NCBI RefSeq assembly: GCF_032108445.1
Contig: NZ_CP134876.1
Span: forward strand, 6,448,001-6,512,000
DNA from: Micromonospora halotolerans
GTDB taxonomy: Bacteria > Actinomycetota > Actinomycetes > Mycobacteriales > Micromonosporaceae
Reading direction: 5' to 3'
Length of the DNA: 64,000 nucleotides
Shown piece after piece: positions 50,386 to 58,112 of this stretch (position 1 is its first letter; every line of letters starts with the position of its first letter). Below the pieces are notes generated by a model. It had not been told where the DNA came from and made no database searches. It was given only the letters and a program-made list of their open reading frames with translations. A program made the translations under genes and the position numbers.

Positions 50386-50682
50386 GTGGCCATGTTCCTC
50401 GTCCTGCTTCGGCGATCCGGCCCGCGGTGGGACCCGGCACGGCCCATGGAAGAGCAGTCCGACTGGCCCGCCCACTCGGCGTTCATGGACGAGCTGCTGA
50501 ATGCGGGCTTCGTCGTCCTGGGCGGGCCGCTGGCGGACGAGCACAGGGTGGTGCTCGTCGTCGACGCCGAGTCTGAAGACGTCGTCCGCGCTGCCCTCGC
50601 CCGCGATCCGTGGAGCGAGACGCATCTCCAGGTCGACAGTGTGCAGCCGTGGACGATCCGGCTCGACGGAAGGCGTGGCTAG
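50386..50682 (+). CDS. YciI family protein
   Basis: Small ferredoxin-like protein of 98 residues: MFLVLLRRSGPRWDPARPME, HSAFMDELLNAGFVVLGGPLADEHRVVLVVDAESEDVVR and DPWSETHLQVDSVQPWTI. The pattern of H in HSAFMDEL and D/P in ARDPW matches YciI (putative dyad His/Asp). GTG at 50386 or ATG at 50392 starts it. It follows the DinB-like gene by 68 bases and may share its transcript. Confidence 0.87.
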   Translation: MAMFLVLLRRSGPRWDPARPMEEQSDWPAHSAFMDELLNAGFVVLGGPLADEHRVVLVVDAESEDVVRAALARDPWSETHLQVDSVQPWTIRLDGRRG

Positions 50683-50709
50683 CAGGCGCCTGACGCCGCG
50701 CCGCGCGGC

Positions 50710-51240
50710 TCAGCCGAGCTTTTTGCGCAGGGTCTCGAATGCGAGATCCGGTCGCAGGGGCACGCCGAACCGCTCGTCGCCGTACGGGAACGGGCTCAGC
50801 TCGCCGGTGCGGACGTAGCCGCGCCGCTCGTACCAGGCGATCAGGTCCTCCCGCTGCGTGATCACGGTCATCCGCATCTCGCCGCTGTGCCACCGCTCCC
50901 GCGCGTGCCGCTCGGCCTCGGCCAGCAGGTCCCGGCCCAGCCCGCCGCCCTGCCGTCCCGGGGCCACCGCGAACATGCCGAAGTAGACGTGGTCATCGCG
51001 ACGCTCCAGGTGGCAGCAGGCCACGATCTCCGTGCCGTCCTCAACCACCAGGACCGTCCCGGCCGGGCTCGACACCGCCTCGGCCACCATGTCCGGGTCG
51101 GTCCGCTGCCCCGCGAGCAGGTCGGCCTCGGTGGTCCAGCCCGCCCGGCTGCGCTCCCCGCGGTACGCCGACTCGACCAGGTCGACGAGGGCGGCCACGT
51201 CGGCGGGACGGGCGGGGCGGACGCTACGCGGGCTGGTCAT
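50710..51240 (-). CDS. GNAT family N-acetyltransferase
   Basis: Acetyltransferase of 176 residues. SVRPARPADVAALVDLVESAYRG is the first alpha/beta unit, EIVACCHLERRDDHVYFGMFAVAPGRQGGGLGRDLLAEAE contains motif A with the acetyl-CoA loop (Q/R-x-x-G-x-G/A as RQGGGLG), and LIAWYERRGYVRTGEL is motif B. ATG at 51240 is used. Acceptor unknown. It converges on the YciI gene and is divergent from the alpha/beta hydrolase gene (108 bases). Confidence 0.92.
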   Translation of the reverse strand: MTSPRSVRPARPADVAALVDLVESAYRGERSRAGWTTEADLLAGQRTDPDMVAEAVSSPAGTVLVVEDGTEIVACCHLERRDDHVYFGMFAVAPGRQGGGLGRDLLAEAERHARERWHSGEMRMTVITQREDLIAWYERRGYVRTGELSPFPYGDERFGVPLRPDLAFETLRKKLG

Positions 51241-51348
51241 CGGCGGTCTCCACGATCACGACGGGTCACCGGGCCAGCGTACGCAGCCCGTGGACGAGGG
51301 CGGATCCACGGGGCGGCCCGACGGCGTGCGGCATGGTTGACTGCCGGC

Positions 51349-52236
51349 ATGGAGCTGCACGTCGGTCGGCTCGAGCTGTCCGCCACCCTGGGCCTCCCGG
51401 CCGGGCCGCTCCGGGGCGGCCTGGTGGTGCTGCACGGATCGCACGCCGACCGGCGGTCGTACTTCCTGTACGAGCACCTGGCCCGGCTGCTGCCTCCGGC
51501 CGGGATCGCGGTGCTGCGGTACGACCGGCGTCCCCGGGTGGACGGGCACGACGTGCCGCTGGCCGGGCAGGCCGACGACGCGGCGGCGGCCCTGGACGTG
51601 CTCCGCGGGCACGTCGGGGACGTTCCGGTCGGGTTGTGGGGTTTCAGCCAGGGCGCGTGGACGGCGGCCCTCACCGCCACCCGACACCCGGTCGATTTCC
51701 TCGTGCTGGTCGGATGCAGCGGGGTGAGCCCCGCCGCGCAGATGCGCTACGGCACCGCCGAGCAGTTGCGCCGGCACGGGTACGGCACGGCCGACCTCGC
51801 CGAACTGGACCGGTTGCGCGGGGTCGCGGAGGGGTTCCTGCGCGGCGAGGTGCCCCGGGCCACCGCCCAGGCGGAGCTGGACGTCGCCGTGCGGCGACCC
51901 TGGTTCCCGCTCACATACCTGCCCCGCGAGCTGCCCGACACCCCGGGCAGTTGGGCCGACATGGATTTCGACCCCGAGCCGGTCCTGGCGAAGCTGTCCG
52001 GTCCGGTGCTGCTCTGCTACGGCGAGACCGACGGTTGGACCCCCATCGAGGAGAGCCTGGCCGTGTGGCGACGCGCCGCACGCGACGCGGAGCTGACCGT
52101 GGCCCGGTTGGCCGGCTGCGACCATGCGCCCACCCTCGACGGACGCGACGACCTGGCCGGCGTCAGCCCGGACTACGAGCGGGTCCTGCTGGACTGGCTC
52201 GGTGGTCGGCTGCCGGAGCGCCGGGCCGTGCGGTGA
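51349..52236 (+). CDS. Alpha/beta hydrolase
   Basis: Cytoplasmic hydrolase of 295 residues. GGLVVLHGSHADRRSYF holds the oxyanion HG, VGLWGFSQGAWTAALTA the nucleophile elbow G-F-S-Q-G, LCYGETDGWTPIEES the catalytic acid, and LAGCDHAPTLDG the catalytic histidine. All three triad residues are therefore visible. The cap region (residues about 125-205) is helical. ATG at 51349 is chosen. Homologues include serine aminopeptidase-S33-like esterases; the substrate is not predictable. Confidence 0.88.
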   Translation: MELHVGRLELSATLGLPAGPLRGGLVVLHGSHADRRSYFLYEHLARLLPPAGIAVLRYDRRPRVDGHDVPLAGQADDAAAALDVLRGHVGDVPVGLWGFSQGAWTAALTATRHPVDFLVLVGCSGVSPAAQMRYGTAEQLRRHGYGTADLAELDRLRGVAEGFLRGEVPRATAQAELDVAVRRPWFPLTYLPRELPDTPGSWADMDFDPEPVLAKLSGPVLLCYGETDGWTPIEESLAVWRRAARDAELTVARLAGCDHAPTLDGRDDLAGVSPDYERVLLDWLGGRLPERRAVR

Positions 52237-52255
52237 CGGCCCGGTGCCCAGCCGG

Positions 52256-52564
52256 TCAGCGCTGCTTCTGCTGACAGGGCACGCAGAAGCGGGCGTGCGG
52301 CACCACCTCCAGGCGCTCCACCGGGATCGGCGTGGCGCACCGCTCGCACTGGCCGTAGCCGCCGTCGGCCATCCGGCGCAGCGCGTCGCCGATCTCCCCC
52401 AGGCTCTGCCGGGTGGCCGCGATCAGCGCGGCGCGGGTGTGCGCCTCGCCCGGGTCGCCGGTGTCCGCGGTGAGTTCGGTCAACCGGGCCGTCTGCGCCG
52501 CGAAGTCGTCGGTCAGCGTGGCCCGCAACCGGGTGAGTCGGTCGTCGTGCAGGTCGGTGCCCAT
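52256..52564 (-). CDS. DksA/TraR-type zinc-finger protein
   Basis: Protein of 102 residues with an N-terminal helical hairpin and a C-terminal C4 zinc finger, CERCATPIP then FCVPC, the dksA_traR module that lets such proteins enter the RNA polymerase secondary channel. The coiled-coil part (LTRLRATLTDDFAAQTARL, AALIAATRQSLGEIGDALRRM) is shorter than in E. coli DksA, as usual for actinobacterial versions. ATG at 52564 follows GGAAGGGG. A terminator-like hairpin sits in its leader. It converges on the hydrolase gene with 19 bases between. Confidence 0.9.
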   Translation of the reverse strand: MGTDLHDDRLTRLRATLTDDFAAQTARLTELTADTGDPGEAHTRAALIAATRQSLGEIGDALRRMADGGYGQCERCATPIPVERLEVVPHARFCVPCQQKQR

Positions 52565-52581
52565 CTGGATCCCCTTCCAGG

Positions 52582-52613
52582 AAAAAGAAAAAGGCCGAAG
52601 CCGGATGGCTTCG
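52582..52613 (-). promoter_or_regulatory. Terminator-like hairpin in the DksA/TraR leader (possible attenuator)
   Basis: On the minus strand CGAAGCC-ATCC-GGCTTCG (52613-52596) is followed by GCC and a T-rich run (complement of 52582-52592, TTTTTCTTTTT), ending 17 bases before the start codon. It is a classic intrinsic terminator shape placed inside the leader, just before the ribosome binding site. Confidence 0.65.
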
Positions 52614-53048
52614 CCCTGGGTGGCCGTACGCGGATGAAGGGGGATCCGGGTGGGCCACGGTCGGTGGGGATCGGGCTCGGGAGGCCGTGGATGGGCGCGA
52701 CGGAACGGCTGCCCGCCGGACGGGCGGGCACGGTCTCGGGACGCCGGCGGCGGGCAGCAGCGAACGCCGCCGTGGTGACGGCGGTCGCGGACAGCCCGAC
52801 CGGGTACATCCGCCCACCATAGGCCAGCCCACACGGTTCGCCAACGACTTTGCCGACTGCTTCCGCCCTGCGCGCGCATCCTGCCGGAGCAGCCGTTCGG
52901 CCGGTCTCCGCCGCCGATCATGCCGCGCGCCGGACCCTCCGGTCGGACGGGATGTCCGGCCACCGACAGGCCCGTTCCCGGGCACCCGCGAGCTGCGGTA
53001 TTCGAGAGGTGTCCCTCCGCCCACACCCCGACAGAGCGGAGCGCCGAC
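52614..53048. other. Intergenic region before the eCIS-associated regulators
   Basis: About 435 bases between the divergent DksA/TraR gene and the first SARP-type regulator gene. It must hold promoters for both. I see no supported gene in it. Confidence 0.4.
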
Positions 53049-53804
53049 GTGTGGATCACCACGGGAACAGCGCCGGAGGCCGTACCCCCACACCGGGCCG
53101 GCTGGCGGCTGCGGCTGCTCGGCCGCTTCGCGCTCGACCAGGACGGCGAGCCGGTCGCCCTGCCGGCGACCGCGCAGCGGCTGGTGGCCTTCCTGGCCGT
53201 GCGCGGCGCGTCGGACCGGGCGCGCACCGCCTGGTCGATGTGGGCGAACAAGCCCGAGGAACGGGCCTCGGCGGACCTGCGGACGGCGCTGTGGCGGCTG
53301 CGCAAGGCCGCGCCCGGCCTGCTCACCGACTCCACCGGCGCGCTCGCGCTGACCGGCGGGGTGACGGTGGACACCCGCTGTCTCGCCGGCCGGGGTCCGA
53401 TCGACCCGGCGTTCCTGCGCCGGTACGCCGCCGACGGCTGCCCCGACCTGCTCCCCGGCTGGTACGACGACTGGGTGCTCATGCACCGGGAGCTGCTGCG
53501 GCACCGGGCCCTGCGGGCGCTGGAGGACGCCGCCGGGGCGGCGATCCGGGCCGGTGACCCGGCCGCCGGGCTGGGCTGGGCGCTGGAGGCGGTCGCCGCG
53601 GACCCGCTGCGGGAGAGCGGCCACCGGCTGGTGCTCACCGCGCTGCTGGCCGACGGGAACGTCAGCGACGCGCTGCGCCACGCCGACCTGGTGGTCCGCC
53701 TGCTCGCCGAGCAGCTGGGGGTGCGGCCGTCGGCTCAGCTCATGGCGCTGATCGAGGAGGCGGGCTCCCGGTCGGCCGTGGCCGCCGGCCGGGCGCGCGG
53801 GTAG
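53049..53804 (+). CDS. SARP-type regulator (winged helix + BTAD), short form
   Basis: Regulator of 251 residues with a winged-helix OmpR-like N-terminus (WRLRLLGRFALDQDGEPVALPATAQRLVAFLAVRG, ADLRTALWRLRKAAPGLL) and a bacterial transcriptional activation domain (PDLLPGWYDDWVLMHRELLRHRALRALEDAA, EAVAADPLRESGHRLVLTALLADGN). This is the minimal SARP architecture without an ATPase or sensor region. GTG at 53049 is chosen. It is the paralogue of the convergent gene downstream, and their coding 3' ends overlap by 70 bases. The location suggests control of the contractile-injection locus. Confidence 0.85.
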   Translation: MWITTGTAPEAVPPHRAGWRLRLLGRFALDQDGEPVALPATAQRLVAFLAVRGASDRARTAWSMWANKPEERASADLRTALWRLRKAAPGLLTDSTGALALTGGVTVDTRCLAGRGPIDPAFLRRYAADGCPDLLPGWYDDWVLMHRELLRHRALRALEDAAGAAIRAGDPAAGLGWALEAVAADPLRESGHRLVLTALLADGNVSDALRHADLVVRLLAEQLGVRPSAQLMALIEEAGSRSAVAAGRARG

Positions 53805-54538
53805 GCGTCCAGCAGCTCGTCCAGGCAGGGATCGGGTTCCATGTCCAGCTCCCGGGCCAGCAGCCGGCGGTAGGTGTCCAGGCCGCGCCGGCCCTCCACC
53901 CAGTTCCCCTCGGCCAGGTGCGCCTCCAGCAGCACCCGCTGGGCGCTCTCCCGCAGCGGCTCCGCGCCGGCGGCGGTCAGCGCCACCTCGACGGCCTCGG
54001 CGCAGCGGCCCGTGGTGAGGAGGTGCCGGCTCATCGCCTCCATCCCGTGCAGCACCCGCTGGCGGACCCGCTCCCGTTCGGTGAGCACCCAGTCGTCGTA
54101 CCAGCCGGGGAGCAGGTCGAACAGGATCCCGCCGGTGGGCAGCGCGGACAGGTCGGCGCCGGCCGGGCGGCCCGCGATCAGCCGGCCGGCCCAGGCGGTG
54201 ACGAGGTCGATGTCGACCAGCACGCCGGGCCGGAACGCCAGGTGGTGCCGGTCCACCCCGATCAGCCCGACGTGCGCCTGGTTGAGCCGCCACAGCGCCG
54301 AACGCAGGTTGCCGGCCGCGCGCGCGTCCGGGGCGTCCGGCCAGAGGGTGGCCGCGGCGTGGCCGCGGTCGAGGCGGCGGCGGTGCAGGGCGACGTAGAC
54401 GAGCAGCCGCTTGCTGCCCTCGGGCACGTCGTACCAGCGGGAACCGTGACTGACCCGGACGTCGCCGAGCAGCCGCAGCACCGGACCGGACCCGGCCGGC
54501 TGGTCGGCCACGAGGGCGTCGACGAAGTCGGCGGTCAT
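53735..54538 (-). CDS. SARP-type regulator (winged helix + BTAD), paralogue
   Basis: Regulator of 267 residues. LRLLGDVRVSHGSRWYDVPEGSKRLLVYVALHR and RAAGNLRSALWRLNQ form the winged helix; FDLLPGWYDDWVLTERERVRQRVLHGMEAM and GAEPLRESAQRVLLEAHLAEGN form the BTAD. ATG at 54538 has a strong site (GGGAGGTCCCGG). Its last 70 bases overlap the end of the convergent SARP gene on the opposite strand, so simultaneous transcription would produce complementary RNA ends. It is the last gene of a minus-strand set of small genes next to the sheath operon. Confidence 0.87.
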   Translation of the reverse strand: MTADFVDALVADQPAGSGPVLRLLGDVRVSHGSRWYDVPEGSKRLLVYVALHRRRLDRGHAAATLWPDAPDARAAGNLRSALWRLNQAHVGLIGVDRHHLAFRPGVLVDIDLVTAWAGRLIAGRPAGADLSALPTGGILFDLLPGWYDDWVLTERERVRQRVLHGMEAMSRHLLTTGRCAEAVEVALTAAGAEPLRESAQRVLLEAHLAEGNWVEGRRGLDTYRRLLARELDMEPDPCLDELLDAYPRARPAATADREPASSISAMS

Positions 54539-54619
54539 CCGGGACCTCCCTGCGCCGCGGGCCTGGTCCCGGCAGGGTAGAACGCGGTGCGTCACCCCGG
54601 CGTCACATCGCGGCGGCCC

Positions 54620-54994
54620 TCACGGGGTGACGTCCCGGCCGACGAGGATGTCCAGCCGGGCCGGTTCGGCGGTGTCGTTGGTGAAGGTCAGGCTCGCCGG
54701 GTCCGCGCCGAGCAGCCGGGCCGCCCCGGCACCGAGGAAGGCGTGCGCGCCGTCGAGCGCGATCGCCGTGCCGTCGATCTCGTACGACAGGTCGGCGCTG
54801 GGCGTGGCCGGCACGATCAGCACCATGCCGACCCGCTCGGTGCCGGCGGGCACCAGGTCCACCTGCTGGCTCTCCCCGGCCGCGATCTCGACCGAGACCT
54901 TGTCGTACGCCTCGACGTCGACGACGCCGGTGGCCGCGATCTGCGGGCCGTGGGCCACGCGGACCTGGAGGCTCCAGTTGATCTTCTCGGTCAT
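54620..54994 (-). CDS. Hypothetical beta-rich protein next to the eCIS locus
   Basis: Protein of 124 residues, no signal peptide. MTEKINWSLQVRVAHGPQIA and alternating hydrophobic strands (VDVEAYDKVSVEIAAGESQQVDLVPAGTE, GMVLIVPATPSADLSYEID, SLTFTNDTAEPARLDILVG) indicate an all-beta fold. No family is recognised; its proximity suggests a structural or cargo-related component of the injection system, which is inference. ATG at 54994 is preceded by AGGGAAGG. Confidence 0.7.
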   Translation of the reverse strand: MTEKINWSLQVRVAHGPQIAATGVVDVEAYDKVSVEIAAGESQQVDLVPAGTERVGMVLIVPATPSADLSYEIDGTAIALDGAHAFLGAGAARLLGADPASLTFTNDTAEPARLDILVGRDVTP

Positions 54995-55022
54995 GTGCCT
55001 TCCCTGGGTCGGGCGGTGGGCG

Positions 55023-55238
55023 TCACCGCGCTCGGTGACCGGCGAGGATCTCCACCAGTCGGCTGCGCACCACCTCGACGACCGCGTCCGGCGAGGTCAC
55101 CGCCCGGCTCTCCGACCGGCCGCCGACCAGGTCGACGCAGCTCGTCACCAGGGCGCGGAAGGCCAGCTCGTCGGGCCCGTCCTCGAACCACACCCGGACG
55201 ACCACCACCCCACCGCGGTCGGGGTCAACGGCTGTCAC
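55023..55238 (-). CDS. Small hypothetical protein next to the eCIS locus
   Basis: Protein of 71 residues: GGVVVVRVWFEDGPDELAFRAL, then DLVGGRSESRAVTSPDAVVEVVRSRLVEILAGH. This alternation of strand and helix would make a small alpha/beta protein. No family is recognised. GTG at 55238. It is 28 bases upstream of the next minus-strand gene, so they are probably co-transcribed. Confidence 0.6.
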   Translation of the reverse strand: MTAVDPDRGGVVVVRVWFEDGPDELAFRALVTSCVDLVGGRSESRAVTSPDAVVEVVRSRLVEILAGHRAR

Positions 55239-55374
55239 GGGAGCGCCTCCGGACGGGGGTTGGTGCGTGGGCTCGCCCAGCCTGCGGCCTGCTCGTCACC
55301 GGCGCGTCGCCCGCCGCGTCACCGGGACAGCTGCCCGGGGGGATCCCAGGCAGAAGCCCGGGGCCCGCCGATCG

Positions 55375-55644
55375 TCACTTCTGCCGGTACGCCGTCCAGA
55401 CCGCGAGGCTGAGCCCGACGGCGCCGGCGAAGGCCATGCCGCCACGGAGGATGGCGTCGGCCAGCTGGTGGGTGCTGAGCCAGACGATGAACCCCGTCCA
55501 GCTGGCCACCAGCAACGCGGCCAGGAAGACCACGGCGAGCGACATGGCCCTGGTGCCACCCGGGTCGGCGGGCGGCTGCGGCGACGGCGCCGCAGGCAGT
55601 ACGGTCATGGCTGTCGTCGCTCCTCTCCGGACCCATCGCGTCAT
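55375..55644 (-). CDS. Small two-helix membrane protein
   Basis: Protein of 89 residues with a basic N-terminus, a Pro-rich linker and two transmembrane segments (LAVVFLAALLVASWTGFIVWL and GGMAFAGAVGLSLAVWTA). ATG at 55644 has a strong ribosome binding site GGAGGTGA six bases away, better than that of the internal ATG at 55608. No family is recognised. A membrane protein beside an eCIS locus could link the particle to the membrane or mediate release, but nothing beyond location supports this. Confidence 0.6.
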   Translation of the reverse strand: MTRWVRRGATTAMTVLPAAPSPQPPADPGGTRAMSLAVVFLAALLVASWTGFIVWLSTHQLADAILRGGMAFAGAVGLSLAVWTAYRQK

Positions 55645-56014
55645 GGGTCACCTCCGTCGTCAGCCTAGGCCCGGCGGCGCGTCGACCCCGTCGACGGCAA
55701 CAGCTCCGGGTACTGCGCCCGGCCTCCGCCTGCGAGTTCACACCGGCCGGGCGGGGTAGCCGGCAGTCGAGCTGGTGAGTCCGCCGGGCATTCCTCGGCT
55801 GGACCCAGCTTCGCCCCGTCCTCGAACGTGGTTGACCCGGAAACGTCCGCAGCCGCTGCGTGCGGTCACCGAGTCCACCAGGAACGGCATGTCGTCCGTG
55901 ACGATCTGGCTCATCCTTTCCCGGGCCGACACGGCCGGGTGACGGCGCGGTGACGGGCGGGCGGCACAGTCGCGCCAGCGGCGTACGGCACGCCTGCGGA
56001 GTCGAGGAGTCGTC
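55645..56014. other. Intergenic region upstream of the sheath operon
   Basis: About 370 bases. It holds the promoter for the eCIS operon and a short decayed fragment at 55855-55914. GAGGAG at 55999-56004 is the ribosome binding site of the sheath gene. Confidence 0.5.
55855..55914 (-). pseudogene. Fragment resembling the N-terminal region of NAD-dependent glutamate dehydrogenase
   Basis: The minus strand reads MSQIVTDDMPFLVDSVTA from 55914. IVTDDMPFLVDSVT is a distinctive motif in the N-terminal domain of the ~180-kDa bacterial NAD-glutamate dehydrogenases. The similarity ends after about 18 residues, and the rest of the gene is absent. Confidence 0.55.
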
Positions 56015-57574
56015 ATGGCGGCAACGCTCAGCCATCCCGGCGTGTACATCCAGGAGATACCCGGCGGCAGTCGCACCATCACCGGCGTCGCCACGGCCGT
56101 GGCCGCGTTCGTCGGGCGGGCGCTGCGCGGCCCGGTCGACGTGCCGGTGGCCATCTCCTCGTACGCGGAGTTCGAGCGCACCTTCGGCGGCCTGTGGCGG
56201 GACAGCGGCCTCGGCTACGCGGTGCGCGACTTCTACCTCAACGGCGGCAACCAGGCCGTGATCGTCCGGCTGGCCCGCGACGCCACCAGCGCGCAGCTCG
56301 ACCTCAACGGGGCGCTGACCCTCGAAGCGGTGGGACCGGGCGGCTGGGGCAACGGGCTGCACGCCGAGGTGACCCACGCGAGCGGCGAGGAGGCCACCAC
56401 GGTCGCCGACCAGCAGGGGGTGGACGCCGACGAACTGTTCCACCTGACCGTGCGGGAGGGCCCGGCGGAGAACCCGGTGCTGATCGAGACGTACCCGAAC
56501 GTGACCCTGGTGGACGGGCCGCGCCGGGTGGACACCGTGCTGGCCGCGTCCCGGCTGGTCCGCGTCGGCGCGGCGCCCGCGCTGCCCGGCACGGGCCGCC
56601 CCGACGCGGGCGGCTACGACGTGGACACCGCCGACCCGGCCGCCACCGGCACCGACGGCACCCACCTGACCGCCGCGGAGTACAGCGACGGCGGCGCGCT
56701 GGAGGGCACCAAGCAGGGCATCTACGCGCTGCGCGACGCCGACCTGTTCACCCTGCTCTGCCTGCCGCCGTCGGTGCCCGACCAGGCCCTCGACGACACC
56801 GTGTGGGCCGACGCGCTGGACTTCTGCGTACGCCAGCGGGCCTTCCTGCTGGTCGACCCGCCGCCCACCGAGACCGCCGACACGATCCGGACCTGGCTCG
56901 GCGCGCGGGGGCTGACCGCCAACGGCCGCAACGGCGCCCTCTACTTCCCCCGGGTCCGCCGGCCCGACCCGCTGCGCGACGGCGCGGTCCGCGAGTTCGC
57001 GCCCTGCGGCGCGGTCGCCGGCGTGATGGCCCGCACCGACGCGGCGCGCGGGGTGTGGAAGGCGCCCGCCGGCGTCGAGGCGGCCCTCGCGGGGGTGACC
57101 GGGCCGGCGCTCGCGCTCACCGACGGCGAGAACGGCGCCCTCAACCCGTACGCGGTGAACTGCCTGCGCACCTTCCGGGCCACCGGCACGCTGGTCTGGG
57201 GCGCGCGGACGCTGCGCGGCGCGGACCTGCTCGCCGACGAGTACCGGTACGTGCCGGTGCGGCGGCTGGCGCTCTTCCTGGAGGAGACGCTGGTGCGGGC
57301 CACCCAGTGGGTGGTGTTCGAGCCCAACGACGAGCCGCTGTGGGCGCAGGTCCGGGCGTCGATCGGCGGGTTCCTCCAGGACCTGTTCCGGCAGGGCGCC
57401 TTCCAGGGCCGCACCCCGCGGGAGGCGTACTTCGTCAAGTGCGACAGCGAGACCACCACGCAGTACGACATCGACCGGGGGGTGCTGAACATCCTGGTCG
57501 GCTTCGCGGCCGTCAAGCCAGCCGAGTTCGTGGTGATCGGCATCCAGCAGCGGACCGCGGCCGCGGCGACCTAG
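56015..57574 (+). CDS. Contractile tail sheath protein (eCIS, Afp/PVC type)
   Basis: Sheath subunit of 519 residues that would polymerise around the tube and contract to drive injection. The N-terminus LSHPGVYIQEIPGGSRTITG is the sheath linker arm that interlocks neighbouring subunits, followed by VATAVAAFVGRALRGPVD, SYAEFERTFGG and YAVRDFYLNGGNQAVIVRL. The C-terminal domain (AVNCLRTFRATGTLVWGARTL, YRYVPVRRLALFLEETLVRA, YFVKCDSETTTQYDIDRGVLN) is the conserved sheath core. ATG at 56015 follows GAGGAG. It is the first gene of the six-gene operon, and only one sheath gene is present. Confidence 0.95.
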   Translation: MAATLSHPGVYIQEIPGGSRTITGVATAVAAFVGRALRGPVDVPVAISSYAEFERTFGGLWRDSGLGYAVRDFYLNGGNQAVIVRLARDATSAQLDLNGALTLEAVGPGGWGNGLHAEVTHASGEEATTVADQQGVDADELFHLTVREGPAENPVLIETYPNVTLVDGPRRVDTVLAASRLVRVGAAPALPGTGRPDAGGYDVDTADPAATGTDGTHLTAAEYSDGGALEGTKQGIYALRDADLFTLLCLPPSVPDQALDDTVWADALDFCVRQRAFLLVDPPPTETADTIRTWLGARGLTANGRNGALYFPRVRRPDPLRDGAVREFAPCGAVAGVMARTDAARGVWKAPAGVEAALAGVTGPALALTDGENGALNPYAVNCLRTFRATGTLVWGARTLRGADLLADEYRYVPVRRLALFLEETLVRATQWVVFEPNDEPLWAQVRASIGGFLQDLFRQGAFQGRTPREAYFVKCDSETTTQYDIDRGVLNILVGFAAVKPAEFVVIGIQQRTAAAAT

Positions 57575-57585
57575 GAGGGGCGGGC

Positions 57586-58107
57586 ATGGCCGAGTTCACG
57601 GTCAACGCGCAGCGCTTCGACCCGTACAAGAACTTCAAGTTCCGGGCGAAGTGGGACGGGCGATACGTCGCCGGGATCAGCAAGATCGGCACGCTGAAGC
57701 GGAGCACCGAGGTGGTCACCCACCGGCACGGCGGCGACCCCAGCAGCAGCCGCAAGTCGCCGGGGCGCACCGAGTACGACGCGATCGTGCTGGAGCGCGG
57801 CGTCACCCACGACCCGGACTTCGAGCAGTGGGCCAACAAGGTGTGGAACTACGGCTCCGGGCTGGGCGCGGAGACGTCCCTGGCGGACTTCCGCAAGGAC
57901 ATCATCATCGAGATGTACAACGAGGCCGGGCAGCTGGTCATCGCGTACAAGGTCTACCGATGCTGGGTGTCCGAGTGGGTCGCGCTGCCCGAACTGGACG
58001 CGAACGCCAACGCCGTGGCCATCCAGAGCATCAAGCTGGAGAACGAGGGCTGGGAACGCGACTACACGGTGGCCGAGCCCGCCGAGCCGTCCTTCGTCGA
58101 ACCCTGA
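57586..58107 (+). CDS. Tail tube protein (T4 gp19-like)
   Basis: Inner-tube subunit of 173 residues, 11 bases after the sheath gene with GGAGGGG before ATG 57586. NAQRFDPYKNFKFRAKWDGRYVAGISKIG is the usual phage tail tube start, with EVVTHRHGGDPSSSRKSPGRTEYDAIVLERGVT and YKVYRCWVSEWVALPELDANANAVAIQSIKLENEGWERD as the conserved beta-barrel strands. It would stack into hexameric rings inside the sheath. Complete eCIS loci usually carry two or three tube paralogues; only one is here. Confidence 0.95.
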   Translation: MAEFTVNAQRFDPYKNFKFRAKWDGRYVAGISKIGTLKRSTEVVTHRHGGDPSSSRKSPGRTEYDAIVLERGVTHDPDFEQWANKVWNYGSGLGAETSLADFRKDIIIEMYNEAGQLVIAYKVYRCWVSEWVALPELDANANAVAIQSIKLENEGWERDYTVAEPAEPSFVEP

Positions 58108-58112
58108 CCGCG

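Noticed and set aside
52173..54293. 706-codon minus-strand frame
   Set aside because: It covers parts of the DksA/TraR and SARP genes in the wrong frame and has no domain of its own.
53049..54538. Interpretation of the SARP pair as regulators of a natural-product cluster
   Set aside because: No biosynthetic core genes (PKS, NRPS, terpene cyclase, lanthipeptide) occur in the window; the nearest multigene system is the eCIS operon.
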